From Pedobacter cryoconitis (GTDB taxonomy: Bacteria > Bacteroidota > Bacteroidia > Sphingobacteriales > Sphingobacteriaceae): a stretch of DNA of 64,000 nucleotides. The stretch covers positions 39,148-103,147 of the forward strand of contig NZ_JACHCC010000016.1 in assembly GCF_014207135.1 (NCBI RefSeq), read 5' to 3'. Shown here in pieces: positions 8,541-17,217 of the stretch. Numbering within the stretch: the first letter of the stretch is position 1; each line of letters opens with the position of its first letter. Made by a program: the position numbers and the translations under genes. Below the pieces are notes generated by a model. The model was not told the origin of the DNA and ran no database searches. It saw only the letters and a list, made by a program, of their open reading frames with translations.

Positions 8541-9770
8541 CTAATGAAGGGATACCGCCGAATTTTTGGGGTCTGCTTCTATTTTAACCTGAATGTTTTT
8601 TCTGCCAAAATATAGAATTGCCAAAGCAAGAATTGATGTCATTGCCATTATACTCACCATCGGGACAGAAGAATGTGTGTCAAACAAGCTTACCGCAACA
8701 GAAGCCAGTGTACCCAGGCCCATTTGGATTGCACCCATTAAAGCAGAAGCACTACCTGCATTTTTGGTAAAAGGGGCAAGGGTCAGTGCCGAAGCATTCG
8801 GACTGGCAAAACCCAGGCAGCTCAGGAAGATAAACAACAGGAGAATAGTTTCCGTCAGACCAAACCAGCCATTTATACTTCCAATAAGAAATACAACAGC
8901 CGTAATTACCTGACAGATCAAAGCGCCAAAGATCAACTGTTCACTGCTGTATTTTCTCAACATCAGCGTATTGACCTGGCCAGCTCCAATAAGTCCTATA
9001 GAGAGAAAAGCGAAGATCCATCCATAAGTTTTCTCACTAACTGCAAAGATCTTCATAAATAACAGTGGAGAGCCTGAGATATAAGCAAACAGGCCTCCAA
9101 ATGCAACTGCACCGGTAAAAGCATAAGTATAGAACTGCGGCTCCTTTAAAACAGTGATAAAACCCAGAATAATTGGTTTAGGCTTTAACGAGATTGTTGT
9201 ATCCGGCTTAAATGTGGCCGGAAGTCCAAAGAAACTGGCTACAAGATTAAGCAAACCAAGCAACATCAGCACCAGAAATACAGCATGCCAGCCATAAGTA
9301 GAAGTTACATATCCTCCGACAGTAGGTGCAATCATGGGCGAAACACCCACAACCAGCCATAACAGGGCAAATACCTTGGCATTCTCACTAACGGGAAACA
9401 GGTCCCGTACCATAGCAATCGAAGCTACTGCGGCCGCGCAACTACCAATTGCCTGTATGCATCTGAATATAATCAATGCATCAATGCTTTTGGTACTGGC
9501 ACAGCCCAGAGAAGCCAGGATATAGATTGTTAACCCAATATATAATGGCCTTTTTCTTCCAAAACGATCAAGCAGGGGGCCATAAAGTAATTGTCCGACA
9601 GAAATCCCAATAAAAAAACCAGAGAGAGATAAAGAAACCCTGGCTATAGAGGTACCCAGATCTTTCGCTATCGCCGGAAATCCCGGCAGGTACATGTCAA
9701 TAGAAAATGGGCCTAACGCTGTCAGCGAACCTAAAAGAAGGATAAGGAAAAAGTGTTTTTGTTTAGTCAT
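8541..9770 (-). CDS. MFS drug exporter, Bcr/CflA family
   Basis: A 409-residue inner-membrane proton-coupled exporter of the DHA1 Bcr/CflA branch. It has about 12 hydrophobic helices. The first helix carries GPFSIDMYLPGFPAIA, diagnostic for this branch, and the loop between helices 2 and 3 has the MFS motif A GPLLDRFGRKRPL. Helix 5 has the antiporter-type GVSPMIAPTVGGYV. Length fits Bcr (about 396). Substrates in the family include bicyclomycin, chloramphenicol and cysteine; none can be assigned here. It starts 4 bp after the nucleoside phosphorylase stop, so it is the last gene of the ribD-led minus-strand run. Confidence 0.9.
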   Translation of the reverse strand: MTKQKHFFLILLLGSLTALGPFSIDMYLPGFPAIAKDLGTSIARVSLSLSGFFIGISVGQLLYGPLLDRFGRKRPLYIGLTIYILASLGCASTKSIDALIIFRCIQAIGSCAAAVASIAMVRDLFPVSENAKVFALLWLVVGVSPMIAPTVGGYVTSTYGWHAVFLVLMLLGLLNLVASFFGLPATFKPDTTISLKPKPIILGFITVLKEPQFYTYAFTGAVAFGGLFAYISGSPLLFMKIFAVSEKTYGWIFAFLSIGLIGAGQVNTLMLRKYSSEQLIFGALICQVITAVVFLIGSINGWFGLTETILLLFIFLSCLGFASPNASALTLAPFTKNAGSASALMGAIQMGLGTLASVAVSLFDTHSSVPMVSIMAMTSILALAILYFGRKNIQVKIEADPKNSAVSLH

Positions 9771-9774
9771 CCAA

Positions 9775-10650
9775 TTATGAAGAAGCAGTGATTCTTTCTA
9801 ATACCAATTTAATTGCCTTATCTACAACAGCATTCGGGTCTTGACTAAACTGAAAGTTCACTCTGCTTGCCAGGATGGCATTCACTGAGAGCGCTCTGTG
9901 GCCCAATACCTTTGCCAGAGCATAAATACCAGCTGTTTCCATTTCAAGATTGGTAATTCTGTGTTGCTCATAGTTGAAACTGTTCAGCTTCTGAACAAAA
10001 TTTGGCACCGCATTCTGCGCTCTTACCTGTCTTCCCTGAGGGGCATAAAAACCAGGGGCAGTAGCTGTAATACCTAATTCCATTCCTTTACCGATTGTAT
10101 CCAGTAATCCAGGATCAGCAGAAGTCAGATAAGGGTTAACAGCATGTAAATCCTTAAAGTGCGTTTTGATGTGTTCAAAAAGGCTTTGTTCCTGCTCAGG
10201 GACATGATGAACATAATAATGCATTAAAGCATCCAGTCCCAGTCCATAGGTAGAAGCCAGAATAGTTCCCATTGGCAGGTCTGGTTGCACAGCCCCAGAG
10301 GTTCCCACCCTGATAATGGCTAATGAGGTTAGTTCACGCTTTACCTCCCGTGTTTTGAAATCAACATTCACCAATGCATCCAGTTCATTAAAGACGATAT
10401 CAATATTGTCAGTCCCGATACCTGTAGAAATCACAGTAATTCGTTTCTGACCTATATAGCCCGTATGTGTCAGGAATTCTCTTTTTCCCTTTTTAAGTTC
10501 TATACGGTCAAAATGTTTGGTTATTTCTGAAATCCTGTCAGGATCGCCCACAGTAATTACTGTATCTGCGACATCTTCAGGAAGTAAGTTTAAATGATAA
10601 ATACTGCCATCCGGGTTGATGACCAGGTCTGCTTCTGATAATTTTTGCAT
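9775..10650 (-). CDS. nucleoside phosphorylase (uridine phosphorylase-like)
   Basis: A 291-residue cytoplasmic enzyme of the PNP/UDP phosphorylase family, which cleaves nucleosides with phosphate to free base and ribose-1-phosphate. The phosphate-binding VGDPDRISEI (about residues 34-43), the IIRVGTSGAVQ strand and the late NLEMETAGIYALA motif that contacts ribose are present. The N-terminal NPDGSIYHLNL is close to uridine phosphorylase-like proteins, so uridine is the best guess; other nucleosides cannot be excluded. It has its own -7 box and is followed after 4 bp by the MFS exporter. Confidence 0.85.
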   Translation of the reverse strand: MQKLSEADLVINPDGSIYHLNLLPEDVADTVITVGDPDRISEITKHFDRIELKKGKREFLTHTGYIGQKRITVISTGIGTDNIDIVFNELDALVNVDFKTREVKRELTSLAIIRVGTSGAVQPDLPMGTILASTYGLGLDALMHYYVHHVPEQEQSLFEHIKTHFKDLHAVNPYLTSADPGLLDTIGKGMELGITATAPGFYAPQGRQVRAQNAVPNFVQKLNSFNYEQHRITNLEMETAGIYALAKVLGHRALSVNAILASRVNFQFSQDPNAVVDKAIKLVLERITASS

Positions 10651-10672
10651 GGTAATAGAGTTAATAAGGGTT

Positions 10673-10680
10673 CAAAATTA
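10673..10680 (-). promoter_or_regulatory. -7 promoter box for the nucleoside phosphorylase gene
   Basis: On the minus strand this reads TAATTTTG, a perfect TAnnTTTG match 22 nt before the start codon. It would let the last two genes of the run be transcribed on their own. Confidence 0.4.
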
Positions 10681-10685
10681 GCATT

Positions 10686-11300
10686 TTAAATAGTGCTAAG
10701 GTATTTTATTTCAACTGCAGACTGTTTTTCTATCCTTTCCAGGACTCTGTTTAGCTGAGATTTTCTTACTTCAAATTTGATTCTGCATTCATTATCAAAT
10801 TGTTGATCCAGTATATGGAGCTGCTCTTCCTTAATCAGGCGCATGACATCATTCATCACCAGGTAATCAAATTTGATCTCGTAAACATCATTCACTGTTT
10901 TTTCTACGATAGCAGCAGCTATAATTGCTTCAGCAGCAGTAGTTTTGTAGGCGTTAATTAAACCAGGTACACCTAGTAATGTTCCGCCAAAATACCGGAC
11001 TACTACAATCAGAATGTTGGTTAAACCGGCTGACAGTAAAGCATTTAATATAGGTCTTCCTGCTGTTCCCGAGGGCTCTCCATCGTCGTTGACCCGGTAA
11101 ACACTTTTATCAGGTGTCAAACGGTAAGCATAACAGAAATGGACTGCCTTGGTATGCTCAGCTCTTAATTTAACCAGGTATGCTTTAACCTCATTTTCCG
11201 AAAGCAATGGATAGGCATAAGCGATAAATTTACTTCCTTTGTCTTTAAAGGTTCCTTCTGCAGGTTGATCTATCGTTTTGTAGGTGTCATCAAACAGCAT
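10686..11300 (-). CDS. YigZ/IMPACT-family protein
   Basis: A 204-residue protein of the YigZ (UPF0029) family, related to eukaryotic IMPACT, whose cellular role in bacteria is not settled. The N-terminal domain (about 10-120) contains the family signature DDGEPSGTAGRPIL and the VVRYFGGTLLG motif. A C-terminal DUF1949-type domain (about 135-200) follows. Length is normal (about 200-210). Its first 11 bp overlap the end of the EamA gene, so they are translationally coupled. Confidence 0.9.
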   Translation of the reverse strand: MLFDDTYKTIDQPAEGTFKDKGSKFIAYAYPLLSENEVKAYLVKLRAEHTKAVHFCYAYRLTPDKSVYRVNDDGEPSGTAGRPILNALLSAGLTNILIVVVRYFGGTLLGVPGLINAYKTTAAEAIIAAAIVEKTVNDVYEIKFDYLVMNDVMRLIKEEQLHILDQQFDNECRIKFEVRKSQLNRVLERIEKQSAVEIKYLSTI

Positions 11301-12153
11301 ACTTTTGTGATAATGTAATCAGGAAAATAGCTACCAGAGCCATGGTTATTCCTATATAATTTAACTTACTTACTTTTTCTTTAAACAGGGTTATTCCAAT
11401 CAGGCTACCTAAAATGATAACCCCCATATTCATAGCTGCAAATACCGTAGATGGGTTTGAAGCCATAGCCCGGTGGGCTTTCATGTAAAACAGGATATTT
11501 CCAAAATTGAAACCGCCCAGTACTATTCCACAAAAGAAATTGATCAGTTCAACTTTTCTTTTTTTAACCAGTACCACATAAACCAGGATGAATGCAGCCA
11601 CGACAAATGAAATACAAAAAATGATCATTAATGTACTGGTATAAGGGATTGATTTATCCAGTGCCAGTTTCTTAAACATCACGTCAATCAGTCCGAAGCC
11701 TACAAAAACAAGAACAGGATAGATATAAGAGCCAGAATCATTTTTAACGGTTGATTTGCGGGAGAGTGTTAGAATAATAGCTAAAAAGCCTACACCTAAT
11801 CCAGCTATCCTGAGCCAGGTGAAATTTTCTCCGAACAGATATACCGAGGCAAGAATCGGAATAAACAGCGATAAACGTTGCGCAATATCAGATTTCACTA
11901 TACCGATCTTCTGTACTGAAGCGGCCAGTATGACAAATAATACCGGCAGTAATATACCAATGGATAATGCCAGTGCAGAAGGCGTTCCGGTCATTTCTTT
12001 CAGATCGGGACGGAAGAAGATATAACTCAATATGATTGCAGTCAGATAGTTCCATAATACGGCCTGCAGTACGTGGATCTTATACCGTTTTGCTAATTTT
12101 AAGAGTACAGCAACCGTTACGCTACAGCTTATGCTAAGTAATATATATATCAT
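11290..12153 (-). CDS. EamA/DMT-family transporter
   Basis: A 287-residue inner-membrane protein with about ten hydrophobic helices arranged as two repeats, as in drug/metabolite transporters. The ends of the repeats carry the family-typical LGVGFLAIILTLSRK and ITMALVAIFLITLS segments, and a charged loop KKRKVE lies near the middle. The substrate cannot be read. Its start overlaps the ribD stop by 4 bp (ATGA), and it overlaps the YigZ gene by 11 bp, so all three are one operon. A link to riboflavin export is possible from position only. Confidence 0.85.
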   Translation of the reverse strand: MIYILLSISCSVTVAVLLKLAKRYKIHVLQAVLWNYLTAIILSYIFFRPDLKEMTGTPSALALSIGILLPVLFVILAASVQKIGIVKSDIAQRLSLFIPILASVYLFGENFTWLRIAGLGVGFLAIILTLSRKSTVKNDSGSYIYPVLVFVGFGLIDVMFKKLALDKSIPYTSTLMIIFCISFVVAAFILVYVVLVKKRKVELINFFCGIVLGGFNFGNILFYMKAHRAMASNPSTVFAAMNMGVIILGSLIGITLFKEKVSKLNYIGITMALVAIFLITLSQKYAV

Positions 12154-13205
12154 TGATTGCTAAAATTTTCATAAATAGTTAATTGATCCTTATCTACTTG
12201 CGTTACTGATATAATGTTTCCATTGATGTTAGGGGAGTGTATTCCTGTACTCCAGCTCTGTGAAGAATGGAAGACCCTTGCTTCGTCCCATAAACCTGCA
12301 TTGATAAACTGGTTCAGTATATTTGCTCCACCTTCGATAATGATAGACTGTATATCCATCAGATACAATTGATAAGCAATTTTCTGCGGCAGATAATATT
12401 GCATATCCTCCATTTCGATAAAATGGATATTGTCTTCTACAGTTGTTCTCTGTTCATTGAAAACAATAGTTTTAGCATCTGCATTATATAACTGACTAGT
12501 GGCAGGTACTTTCAGATTGCGGTCGATTAAGATCCTTACCGGATTTCTGCCAGGCCACTCTCTTGCAGTAAGCGCAGGATTGTCTGTAATTGCAGTCTGT
12601 TTACCCACCAGGACAGCATCTTCTTCAGTCCGCCATTTATGTACCATTTTTTTAGCCAGAGGGCCACTGATCCACTGTTGAACAGGATTTTCAGGAGCAA
12701 AAAAGCCATTAGCTGTCCTGGCCCATTTCAGGATAATATAAGGACGCTGCTGAGCAATTCTTGTAAAGAAACGCCGGTTCACATAACTACATTGTTCTTC
12801 GAGCACACCGGATACTACTTCTATACCTGCCTGTTTTAATTTTTCAATGCCTTTACCATTCACATCGGGAAACGGATCCCGGTTACCAACGACGACCTTT
12901 TTAACCTGGTGGCGGATCAGCAGATCGGCACAGGGAGGTGTTTTGCCAAAATGTGCGCAAGGTTCCAGGCTGACATAAGCAGTCGCGTTTTTTAATAAAT
13001 CAGTTGCCCGGTCACCATATTTGTCTGTAACTGAGCGTACCGCATTGACTTCGGCATGAGCCTGACCATATTGCTGGTGATAACCTTCACCGATAATTTT
13101 TCCGTCGCTGACAATCACACAACCTACCAGAGGGTTTGGACTTACCCGGCCATTACCCAATTCTGCGAGCTCCAGACAGCGTTTCATATATAATTCATCG
13201 CTCAT
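12150..13205 (-). CDS. ribD: bifunctional riboflavin deaminase/reductase (RibD)
   Basis: Catalyses deamination and then NADPH-dependent reduction of the pyrimidine intermediate in riboflavin synthesis. The 351-residue product has an N-terminal zinc deaminase domain (about 1-145) with HAEVNAV and PCAHFGKTPPC as zinc and catalytic motifs. The C-terminal reductase domain (about 150-350) carries LKWARTANGF and IIIEGGANILNQFI. Both activities look intact. The start at 13205 lies only 5 nt after a perfect -7 box, which suggests a leaderless message. It heads a minus-strand operon. Confidence 0.95.
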   Translation of the reverse strand: MSDELYMKRCLELAELGNGRVSPNPLVGCVIVSDGKIIGEGYHQQYGQAHAEVNAVRSVTDKYGDRATDLLKNATAYVSLEPCAHFGKTPPCADLLIRHQVKKVVVGNRDPFPDVNGKGIEKLKQAGIEVVSGVLEEQCSYVNRRFFTRIAQQRPYIILKWARTANGFFAPENPVQQWISGPLAKKMVHKWRTEEDAVLVGKQTAITDNPALTAREWPGRNPVRILIDRNLKVPATSQLYNADAKTIVFNEQRTTVEDNIHFIEMEDMQYYLPQKIAYQLYLMDIQSIIIEGGANILNQFINAGLWDEARVFHSSQSWSTGIHSPNINGNIISVTQVDKDQLTIYENFSNQ

Positions 13206-13210
13206 ATGGA

Positions 13211-13218
13211 CAAAAGTA
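13211..13218 (-). promoter_or_regulatory. -7 promoter box for ribD (probably leaderless)
   Basis: The minus strand reads TACTTTTG, a perfect TAnnTTTG match. Only 5 nt separate it from the ribD ATG, so transcription should start at or next to the start codon. The divergent prmC has the identical octamer. No clear -33 box was found. Confidence 0.5.
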
Positions 13219-13274
13219 CCTGCAATTTATGAGCTATTGAAATTTTTCAACCATAGAGATGCAACATTTATTAA

Positions 13275-13282
13275 TACTTTTG
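13275..13282 (+). promoter_or_regulatory. -7 promoter box for prmC (probably leaderless)
   Basis: TACTTTTG, a perfect TAnnTTTG match, ends 6 nt before the ATG at 13289. This both predicts a leaderless message and argues for 13289, not the in-frame ATG at 13259, as the prmC start. Confidence 0.5.
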
Positions 13283-13288
13283 CATTTA

Positions 13289-14137
13289 ATGAATTTTAAG
13301 CAATTAGAACTATACTTTATCAGTGAGTTATCTTCTCTATACGGGGAAGAGGAAGCAAAACAATTGTTTTACCTGGTTGTAGAACATGTTTGCGGATGGA
13401 ACCGGGGAAAATTACTGACCTGTAGTACAGAGTCACCTGATCCCGGGCAAATGACAGCTTACGAAAGTATACTGGTAGGACTCAGACAGGGGAGACCAGT
13501 GCAGCATATTCTGGCTGAGGCCTGGTTTTATGGTCTTAAATTTAAGGTCAGTGGCGCCGTTTTAATCCCCAGACCCGAAACGGAAGAATTGATCGAGTGG
13601 ATTTTAGAAACAGTAAATCAGACTGAAGATCAGGTTTCCAGTATACTGGATATTGGTACAGGTAGTGGTTGTATCGCAATAACCTTAAAGAAGAATCTGG
13701 AGAACCTGGCAGTAACTGCTTTGGATGTTTCGGCAGACGCCTTACAGATAGCCAGAGAAAATGCCATGAATAACGAAGTTGCTCTGAATTTTATACAGAC
13801 TGATATTCTGACCTACAGCAGCCCCATAAAGTATGACCTGATTGTAAGCAACCCACCGTATATTACAGAAACTGAAAGAGCTGAAATGCATCAGAATGTG
13901 TTGCAGTTTGAACCTCATCTGGCCCTGTTCGTCAGTAATGAAAATCCCTTGGTTTTCTATAAAGGAATAGCTGATTTTGCTTTGTTAAATTTACAGCCAA
14001 AGGGAAAGTTGTTTTTTGAAATTAACGAATATTTAGGTCAGGAAACAGTTGATATGCTTAAAGATAAAGGGTTCATTAATATTGTCTTAAAAAAAGATAT
14101 GCAAGGGAAGGATAGAATGATTTCCTGCACACTGTAA
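13289..14137 (+). CDS. prmC: release factor glutamine N5-methyltransferase (PrmC)
   Basis: Methylates the GGQ glutamine of peptide release factors using S-adenosylmethionine. The N-terminal helical domain (about 1-75) is followed by the Rossmann methyltransferase fold: ILDIGTGSGCIAITL binds SAM, and the catalytic NPPY is at residues 188-191. RPETEELIEW, typical of the family, precedes the SAM motif. The start is placed at 13289 (MNFKQLEL), giving 282 residues; an in-frame ATG at 13259 would add ten hydrophobic residues that homologues lack and lies upstream of the -7 box. The stop directly abuts the convergent xerD stop. Confidence 0.92.
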   Translation: MNFKQLELYFISELSSLYGEEEAKQLFYLVVEHVCGWNRGKLLTCSTESPDPGQMTAYESILVGLRQGRPVQHILAEAWFYGLKFKVSGAVLIPRPETEELIEWILETVNQTEDQVSSILDIGTGSGCIAITLKKNLENLAVTALDVSADALQIARENAMNNEVALNFIQTDILTYSSPIKYDLIVSNPPYITETERAEMHQNVLQFEPHLALFVSNENPLVFYKGIADFALLNLQPKGKLFFEINEYLGQETVDMLKDKGFINIVLKKDMQGKDRMISCTL

Positions 14138-15037
14138 TTAGTTTCTGGGGTGGAATTGCGTGATTACCCCTCTTAAGTAATCCCTGTCCAGGTGGGTGTA
14201 AACTTCTGTGGTCGTGATGCTCGAATGTCCAAGCATTTCCTGTACGGCACGCAGATCAGCTCCCCCTTCAATCAGATGAGTAGCGAACGAATGTCTGAAG
14301 GTATGCGGGCTGATACTTTTTTGTAAACCTATCGCCAGTGCCAGCGCTTTGATCATGGTAAAAACAGAAATCCTGGACAGGCGCGTACCTAATCTGTTCA
14401 GAAAAATATAATCCTCATTTCCATGTTTTAAGGGTAAATGAACCCTGATCTGACTGAGATAAATATCCAGAAATTTCAAAGCTGTTCCGCCAATAGGAAC
14501 AATTCTTTCCTTATTTCCTTTACCAGTTACCTTAATATATTCCTGTTCAGGGTACAAATCCGAGATCCGGAGTGTAACCAGTTCGGTGACCCTTAATCCA
14601 CAACTGTAAAGTACTTCTATAATGGCCTTGTTTCTCATCCCTTCTGGTTTAGAAGCATCAATCGCAGCAATCAGCTGATTGATTTCCTCAACGTTAAGCA
14701 CGTCGGGTAACTTACGGCTGAGCCTGGGAGAGTCAAGCTGTTGTGAAGGATCAATTTCAATCAGCTCCTCGACTATCAGAAAATTGAAAAACGACTTCAG
14801 TCCGGAGATTACCCTGGCTTGCGTATTGGCCAGCATTCCCAGTTCACTTAACCAGATGATAAAATCGTGTAAAGCCTTTTCAGTTATGGTTTTAACATTA
14901 AATTCCTCACCTATAACTTCATAGTACTGAAACAATTTATTGACATCGTTCAGATAGGCCTCCACAGAGTTTTCAGAGAGTCCGCGTTCCAGTTTAAGAT
15001 AGGCCTTATAGGTATTATGATAAGGATAATTAATCAC
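14138..15037 (-). CDS. xerD: site-specific tyrosine recombinase XerD
   Basis: Resolves chromosome dimers at dif together with XerC. The 299-residue product has an N-terminal SAM-like core-binding domain (about 1-95, LERGLSENSVEAYLNDV) and a C-terminal catalytic domain (about 105-295). The catalytic residues are visible: Arg in SCGLRVTEL, Lys in TGKGNKERIVP, HTFRHSFATHL with His-x-x-Arg, and the nucleophilic Tyr in TTEVYTHLD. Length and N-terminus are those of chromosomal XerD rather than a phage or transposon integrase, and no att-like repeats flank it. It is divergent from aroQ with 42 bp between starts. Confidence 0.92.
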   Translation of the reverse strand: MINYPYHNTYKAYLKLERGLSENSVEAYLNDVNKLFQYYEVIGEEFNVKTITEKALHDFIIWLSELGMLANTQARVISGLKSFFNFLIVEELIEIDPSQQLDSPRLSRKLPDVLNVEEINQLIAAIDASKPEGMRNKAIIEVLYSCGLRVTELVTLRISDLYPEQEYIKVTGKGNKERIVPIGGTALKFLDIYLSQIRVHLPLKHGNEDYIFLNRLGTRLSRISVFTMIKALALAIGLQKSISPHTFRHSFATHLIEGGADLRAVQEMLGHSSITTTEVYTHLDRDYLRGVITQFHPRN

Positions 15038-15066
15038 ACGAATTTTTATTTATTAGTTTTTAAGGC

Positions 15067-15074
15067 TAAGTTTG
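15067..15074 (+). promoter_or_regulatory. -7 promoter box for aroQ (probably leaderless)
   Basis: TAAGTTTG matches TAnnTTTG and ends 5 nt before the ATG at 15080. The arrangement is like those of ribD and prmC. Confidence 0.45.
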
Positions 15075-15079
15075 AAAGG

Positions 15080-15499
15080 ATGAAGATACAAATTATTAAC
15101 GGACCGAATTTAAACCTGCTGGGTAAACGTGAGCCCGGAGTTTATGGAAACAGGAGTTTTGAAGACTATTTTGAAGAATTAAAGGCTAAATACTCGGCTA
15201 TTGAGTTGTTCTATTTTCAAAGTAATGTAGAAGGCGAGCTGATTAATAAACTCCATGAAGTTGGTTTTTCATTCGACGGTATAATTCTGAATGGGGGTGG
15301 CTATACACATACTTCTGTAGCCATTGCAGATGCGATTGCAGGAATTAAGACGCCCGTGGTTGAAGTCCATGTTTCCAATATATACGCCCGCGAAGAATTT
15401 CGTCATGTTTCGTTAACCGGAAAAAACTGCAAAGGTGTATTAACCGGTTTTGGCTTAGATGGTTATCGCCTGGCTATAGAGAGTCTTTTAGCTGGCTGA
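15080..15499 (+). CDS. aroQ: type II 3-dehydroquinate dehydratase (AroQ)
   Basis: Dehydrates 3-dehydroquinate to 3-dehydroshikimate in the shikimate pathway; the family forms dodecamers. The start at 15080 gives 140 residues beginning MKIQIINGPNLNLLGKREPG, the standard N-terminus; an in-frame ATG at 15017 would add 21 residues that run into the xerD promoter region. Other signatures are FQSNVEGELINKLHE with the active-site Asn-Val-Glu-Gly, ILNGGGYTHTS, and VEVHVSNIYARE. Length matches the family (about 140-150). Its last 26 bp overlap the convergent glycosyltransferase gene. Confidence 0.95.
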   Translation: MKIQIINGPNLNLLGKREPGVYGNRSFEDYFEELKAKYSAIELFYFQSNVEGELINKLHEVGFSFDGIILNGGGYTHTSVAIADAIAGIKTPVVEVHVSNIYAREEFRHVSLTGKNCKGVLTGFGLDGYRLAIESLLAG

Positions 15500-16499
15500 A
15501 ATACTTTGTCCCTTTGATAAAAAAGCTCCATACCACACTGGAATGATAAACTCCTGTGTGTTTGGAGTACACTAAATGTGGGGTATCCCTTTTAGCCGTC
15601 GTTCTTTTGATGTTTGCTAAAAACTGATAATGGGCTTTGTTAATTGCCCAGGCAAATTTTGTCTTCCCCTTCAGCAGGAATTGTATCCAGGCTACAAAAT
15701 CTATGCTCATACGGATAAAGATACGCCAGACTGCTTCATTGGCAGGGAGGTTTTTTTGCATAATAATCAGGTTATTTCTGAAGTTCAGAAATACCTTGTA
15801 AGGATTGTTCGAATCTAAGGTGCCTCCGCCGACGTGGTAGACCTCTGCATCGGGACAATAGATAATATGGTAACCCCTGTTTTTTAAGCGCCAGCAAAGA
15901 TCAATTTCCTCCATATGCGCAAAAAGATCCGGATCAAGTCCGCCGGTTTCTTCCCATTGTGCTCTCTTGATAAAGAAAGCTGCACCGCTGGCCCAAAAGA
16001 TCTCTTTAGCATTGTTGTATTGTCCCAGATCAGCCTCAATCACATCAAAGATCCTTCCCCTGCAAAATGGAAAAGAGTTGATATCCAGAAATCCACCAGC
16101 TGCACCGGCATATTCAAATAGGGCTTTATCTTTTTGCCATTTAATTTTAGGTTGTGCGGCCGCAATATTTACGTCAGCCTCCATGGCTTTGATCACAGGT
16201 TCGATCCAGTTCTCAGGAACTTCGACGTCAGAATTTAACAAGACATAATAGTCAGCACTTACCCGGTGCAAGATACGGTTGTAACCTTCAGCAAATCCAT
16301 AATTACGGTCATTCTCAATAATCTGGACGGTAGGGAAGTTAGCTCTGACAAAATCAACAGATCCATCCGTTGAAGCATTGTCACCAACAATTAATTGCAA
16401 ATTACTATACCTGCTTTTAATCACGCTGGGTAAAAAATCTGCCAATAATTGTTTCCCGTTCCAGTTGAGGATTACAACAGCTACACTAGGCTCAGACAT
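15474..16499 (-). CDS. glycosyltransferase family 2 (rhamnosyltransferase-like)
   Basis: A 341-residue inverting glycosyltransferase with a GT-A fold. It starts VAVVILNWNGKQLL; GDNASTDGSVDFV binds the nucleotide sugar; LLNSDVEVP holds the DxD-type metal site; and MEEIDLCWRLKNRGY is the usual catalytic-base region. A C-terminal stretch (about 245-275) is moderately hydrophobic and could touch the membrane. It resembles WbbL-like enzymes that build O-antigen or other surface glycans; donor and acceptor cannot be assigned. No other surface-glycan genes except the WbqC-like neighbour are nearby. Confidence 0.85.
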   Translation of the reverse strand: MSEPSVAVVILNWNGKQLLADFLPSVIKSRYSNLQLIVGDNASTDGSVDFVRANFPTVQIIENDRNYGFAEGYNRILHRVSADYYVLLNSDVEVPENWIEPVIKAMEADVNIAAAQPKIKWQKDKALFEYAGAAGGFLDINSFPFCRGRIFDVIEADLGQYNNAKEIFWASGAAFFIKRAQWEETGGLDPDLFAHMEEIDLCWRLKNRGYHIIYCPDAEVYHVGGGTLDSNNPYKVFLNFRNNLIIMQKNLPANEAVWRIFIRMSIDFVAWIQFLLKGKTKFAWAINKAHYQFLANIKRTTAKRDTPHLVYSKHTGVYHSSVVWSFFIKGTKYFSQLKDSL

Positions 16500-16585
16500 T
16501 AAATAATTTCTTGTTTACGTTCATAAAAAATAGGGATCAATAGGAAAAAAGCCTTTTTTATCATTATTTTGCCTGATTGAAAATG

Positions 16586-16593
16586 CAAACATA
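16586..16593 (-). promoter_or_regulatory. possible -7 promoter box for the GT2 gene
   Basis: The minus strand reads TATGTTTG, a perfect TAnnTTTG match, 86 nt before the glycosyltransferase start. The distance is long, so this is weaker than the other boxes. Confidence 0.25.
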
Positions 16594-16602
16594 AATTAAC
16601 CA

Positions 16603-17214
16603 ATGCACAATCCAGCTATATTTCCTCTTTTTTATCTTCCTCCTGTAAGTTATTTCTCTGCTTTAAACGCTCATAATTACGAATTTACTATAGAAAAAGA
16701 AGAACATTTTCCAAAGCAGACCTATCGTAACAGAACCAGGATCTATTCGCCTAACGGACCGCTTGATCTGTTTCTGCCAGTAATTAAAGGATCAAAATAT
16801 CATACCAAGATCAAAGATGTTAAAATAAGTTATGATTTTAAATGGCAGCGCCTGCACTGGCTAAGCCTGGAAAGCTGTTACCGGAATTCTGCCTATTTCG
16901 AATACTACGAAGATGAGCTGGCAGTTTTTTATAATAAAAAGTTTGATTTCCTTTTTGATTATAACCTGGAGATGCTGCAATGGATTTTTAAACAACTGAA
17001 AAAGCAGGTAGAACTTAATTTTACAACTGAATATAGCAAAGAGATAGCCCCGGAAAATGATTTCCGTTCAAAGATTCACTTTAAGGAACAAGAACTGATC
17101 TATCCTGCAAAACCTTACTTCCAGGTATTTGAAGACAGAAAGGGCTTTTTGCCAAACATGAGTATAGTTGATTTGTTGTTTAACCAGGGACCTCAGACAA
17201 AAAACTATCTCTAG
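16603..17214 (+). CDS. WbqC-like family protein
   Basis: A 203-residue protein of the WbqC-like family, often found near polysaccharide genes but with no well-established reaction. The N-terminal PLFYLPPVSYFSALNAH, NRTRIYSPNGPLDLFLPV and the conserved KWQRLHWLSLESCYRNSAYFE region (about positions 80-100) support the call. No signal peptide or membrane helix is seen. It is divergent from the GT2 gene and is followed after 3 bp by corA on the same strand. Confidence 0.8.
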   Translation: MHNPAIFPLFYLPPVSYFSALNAHNYEFTIEKEEHFPKQTYRNRTRIYSPNGPLDLFLPVIKGSKYHTKIKDVKISYDFKWQRLHWLSLESCYRNSAYFEYYEDELAVFYNKKFDFLFDYNLEMLQWIFKQLKKQVELNFTTEYSKEIAPENDFRSKIHFKEQELIYPAKPYFQVFEDRKGFLPNMSIVDLLFNQGPQTKNYL

Positions 17215-17217
17215 AAT

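Noticed and set aside
14138..15037. Tyrosine recombinase as a sign of a genomic island
   Set aside because: Length, N-terminus and housekeeping neighbours fit chromosomal XerD; no flanking direct repeats or mobile genes were seen.
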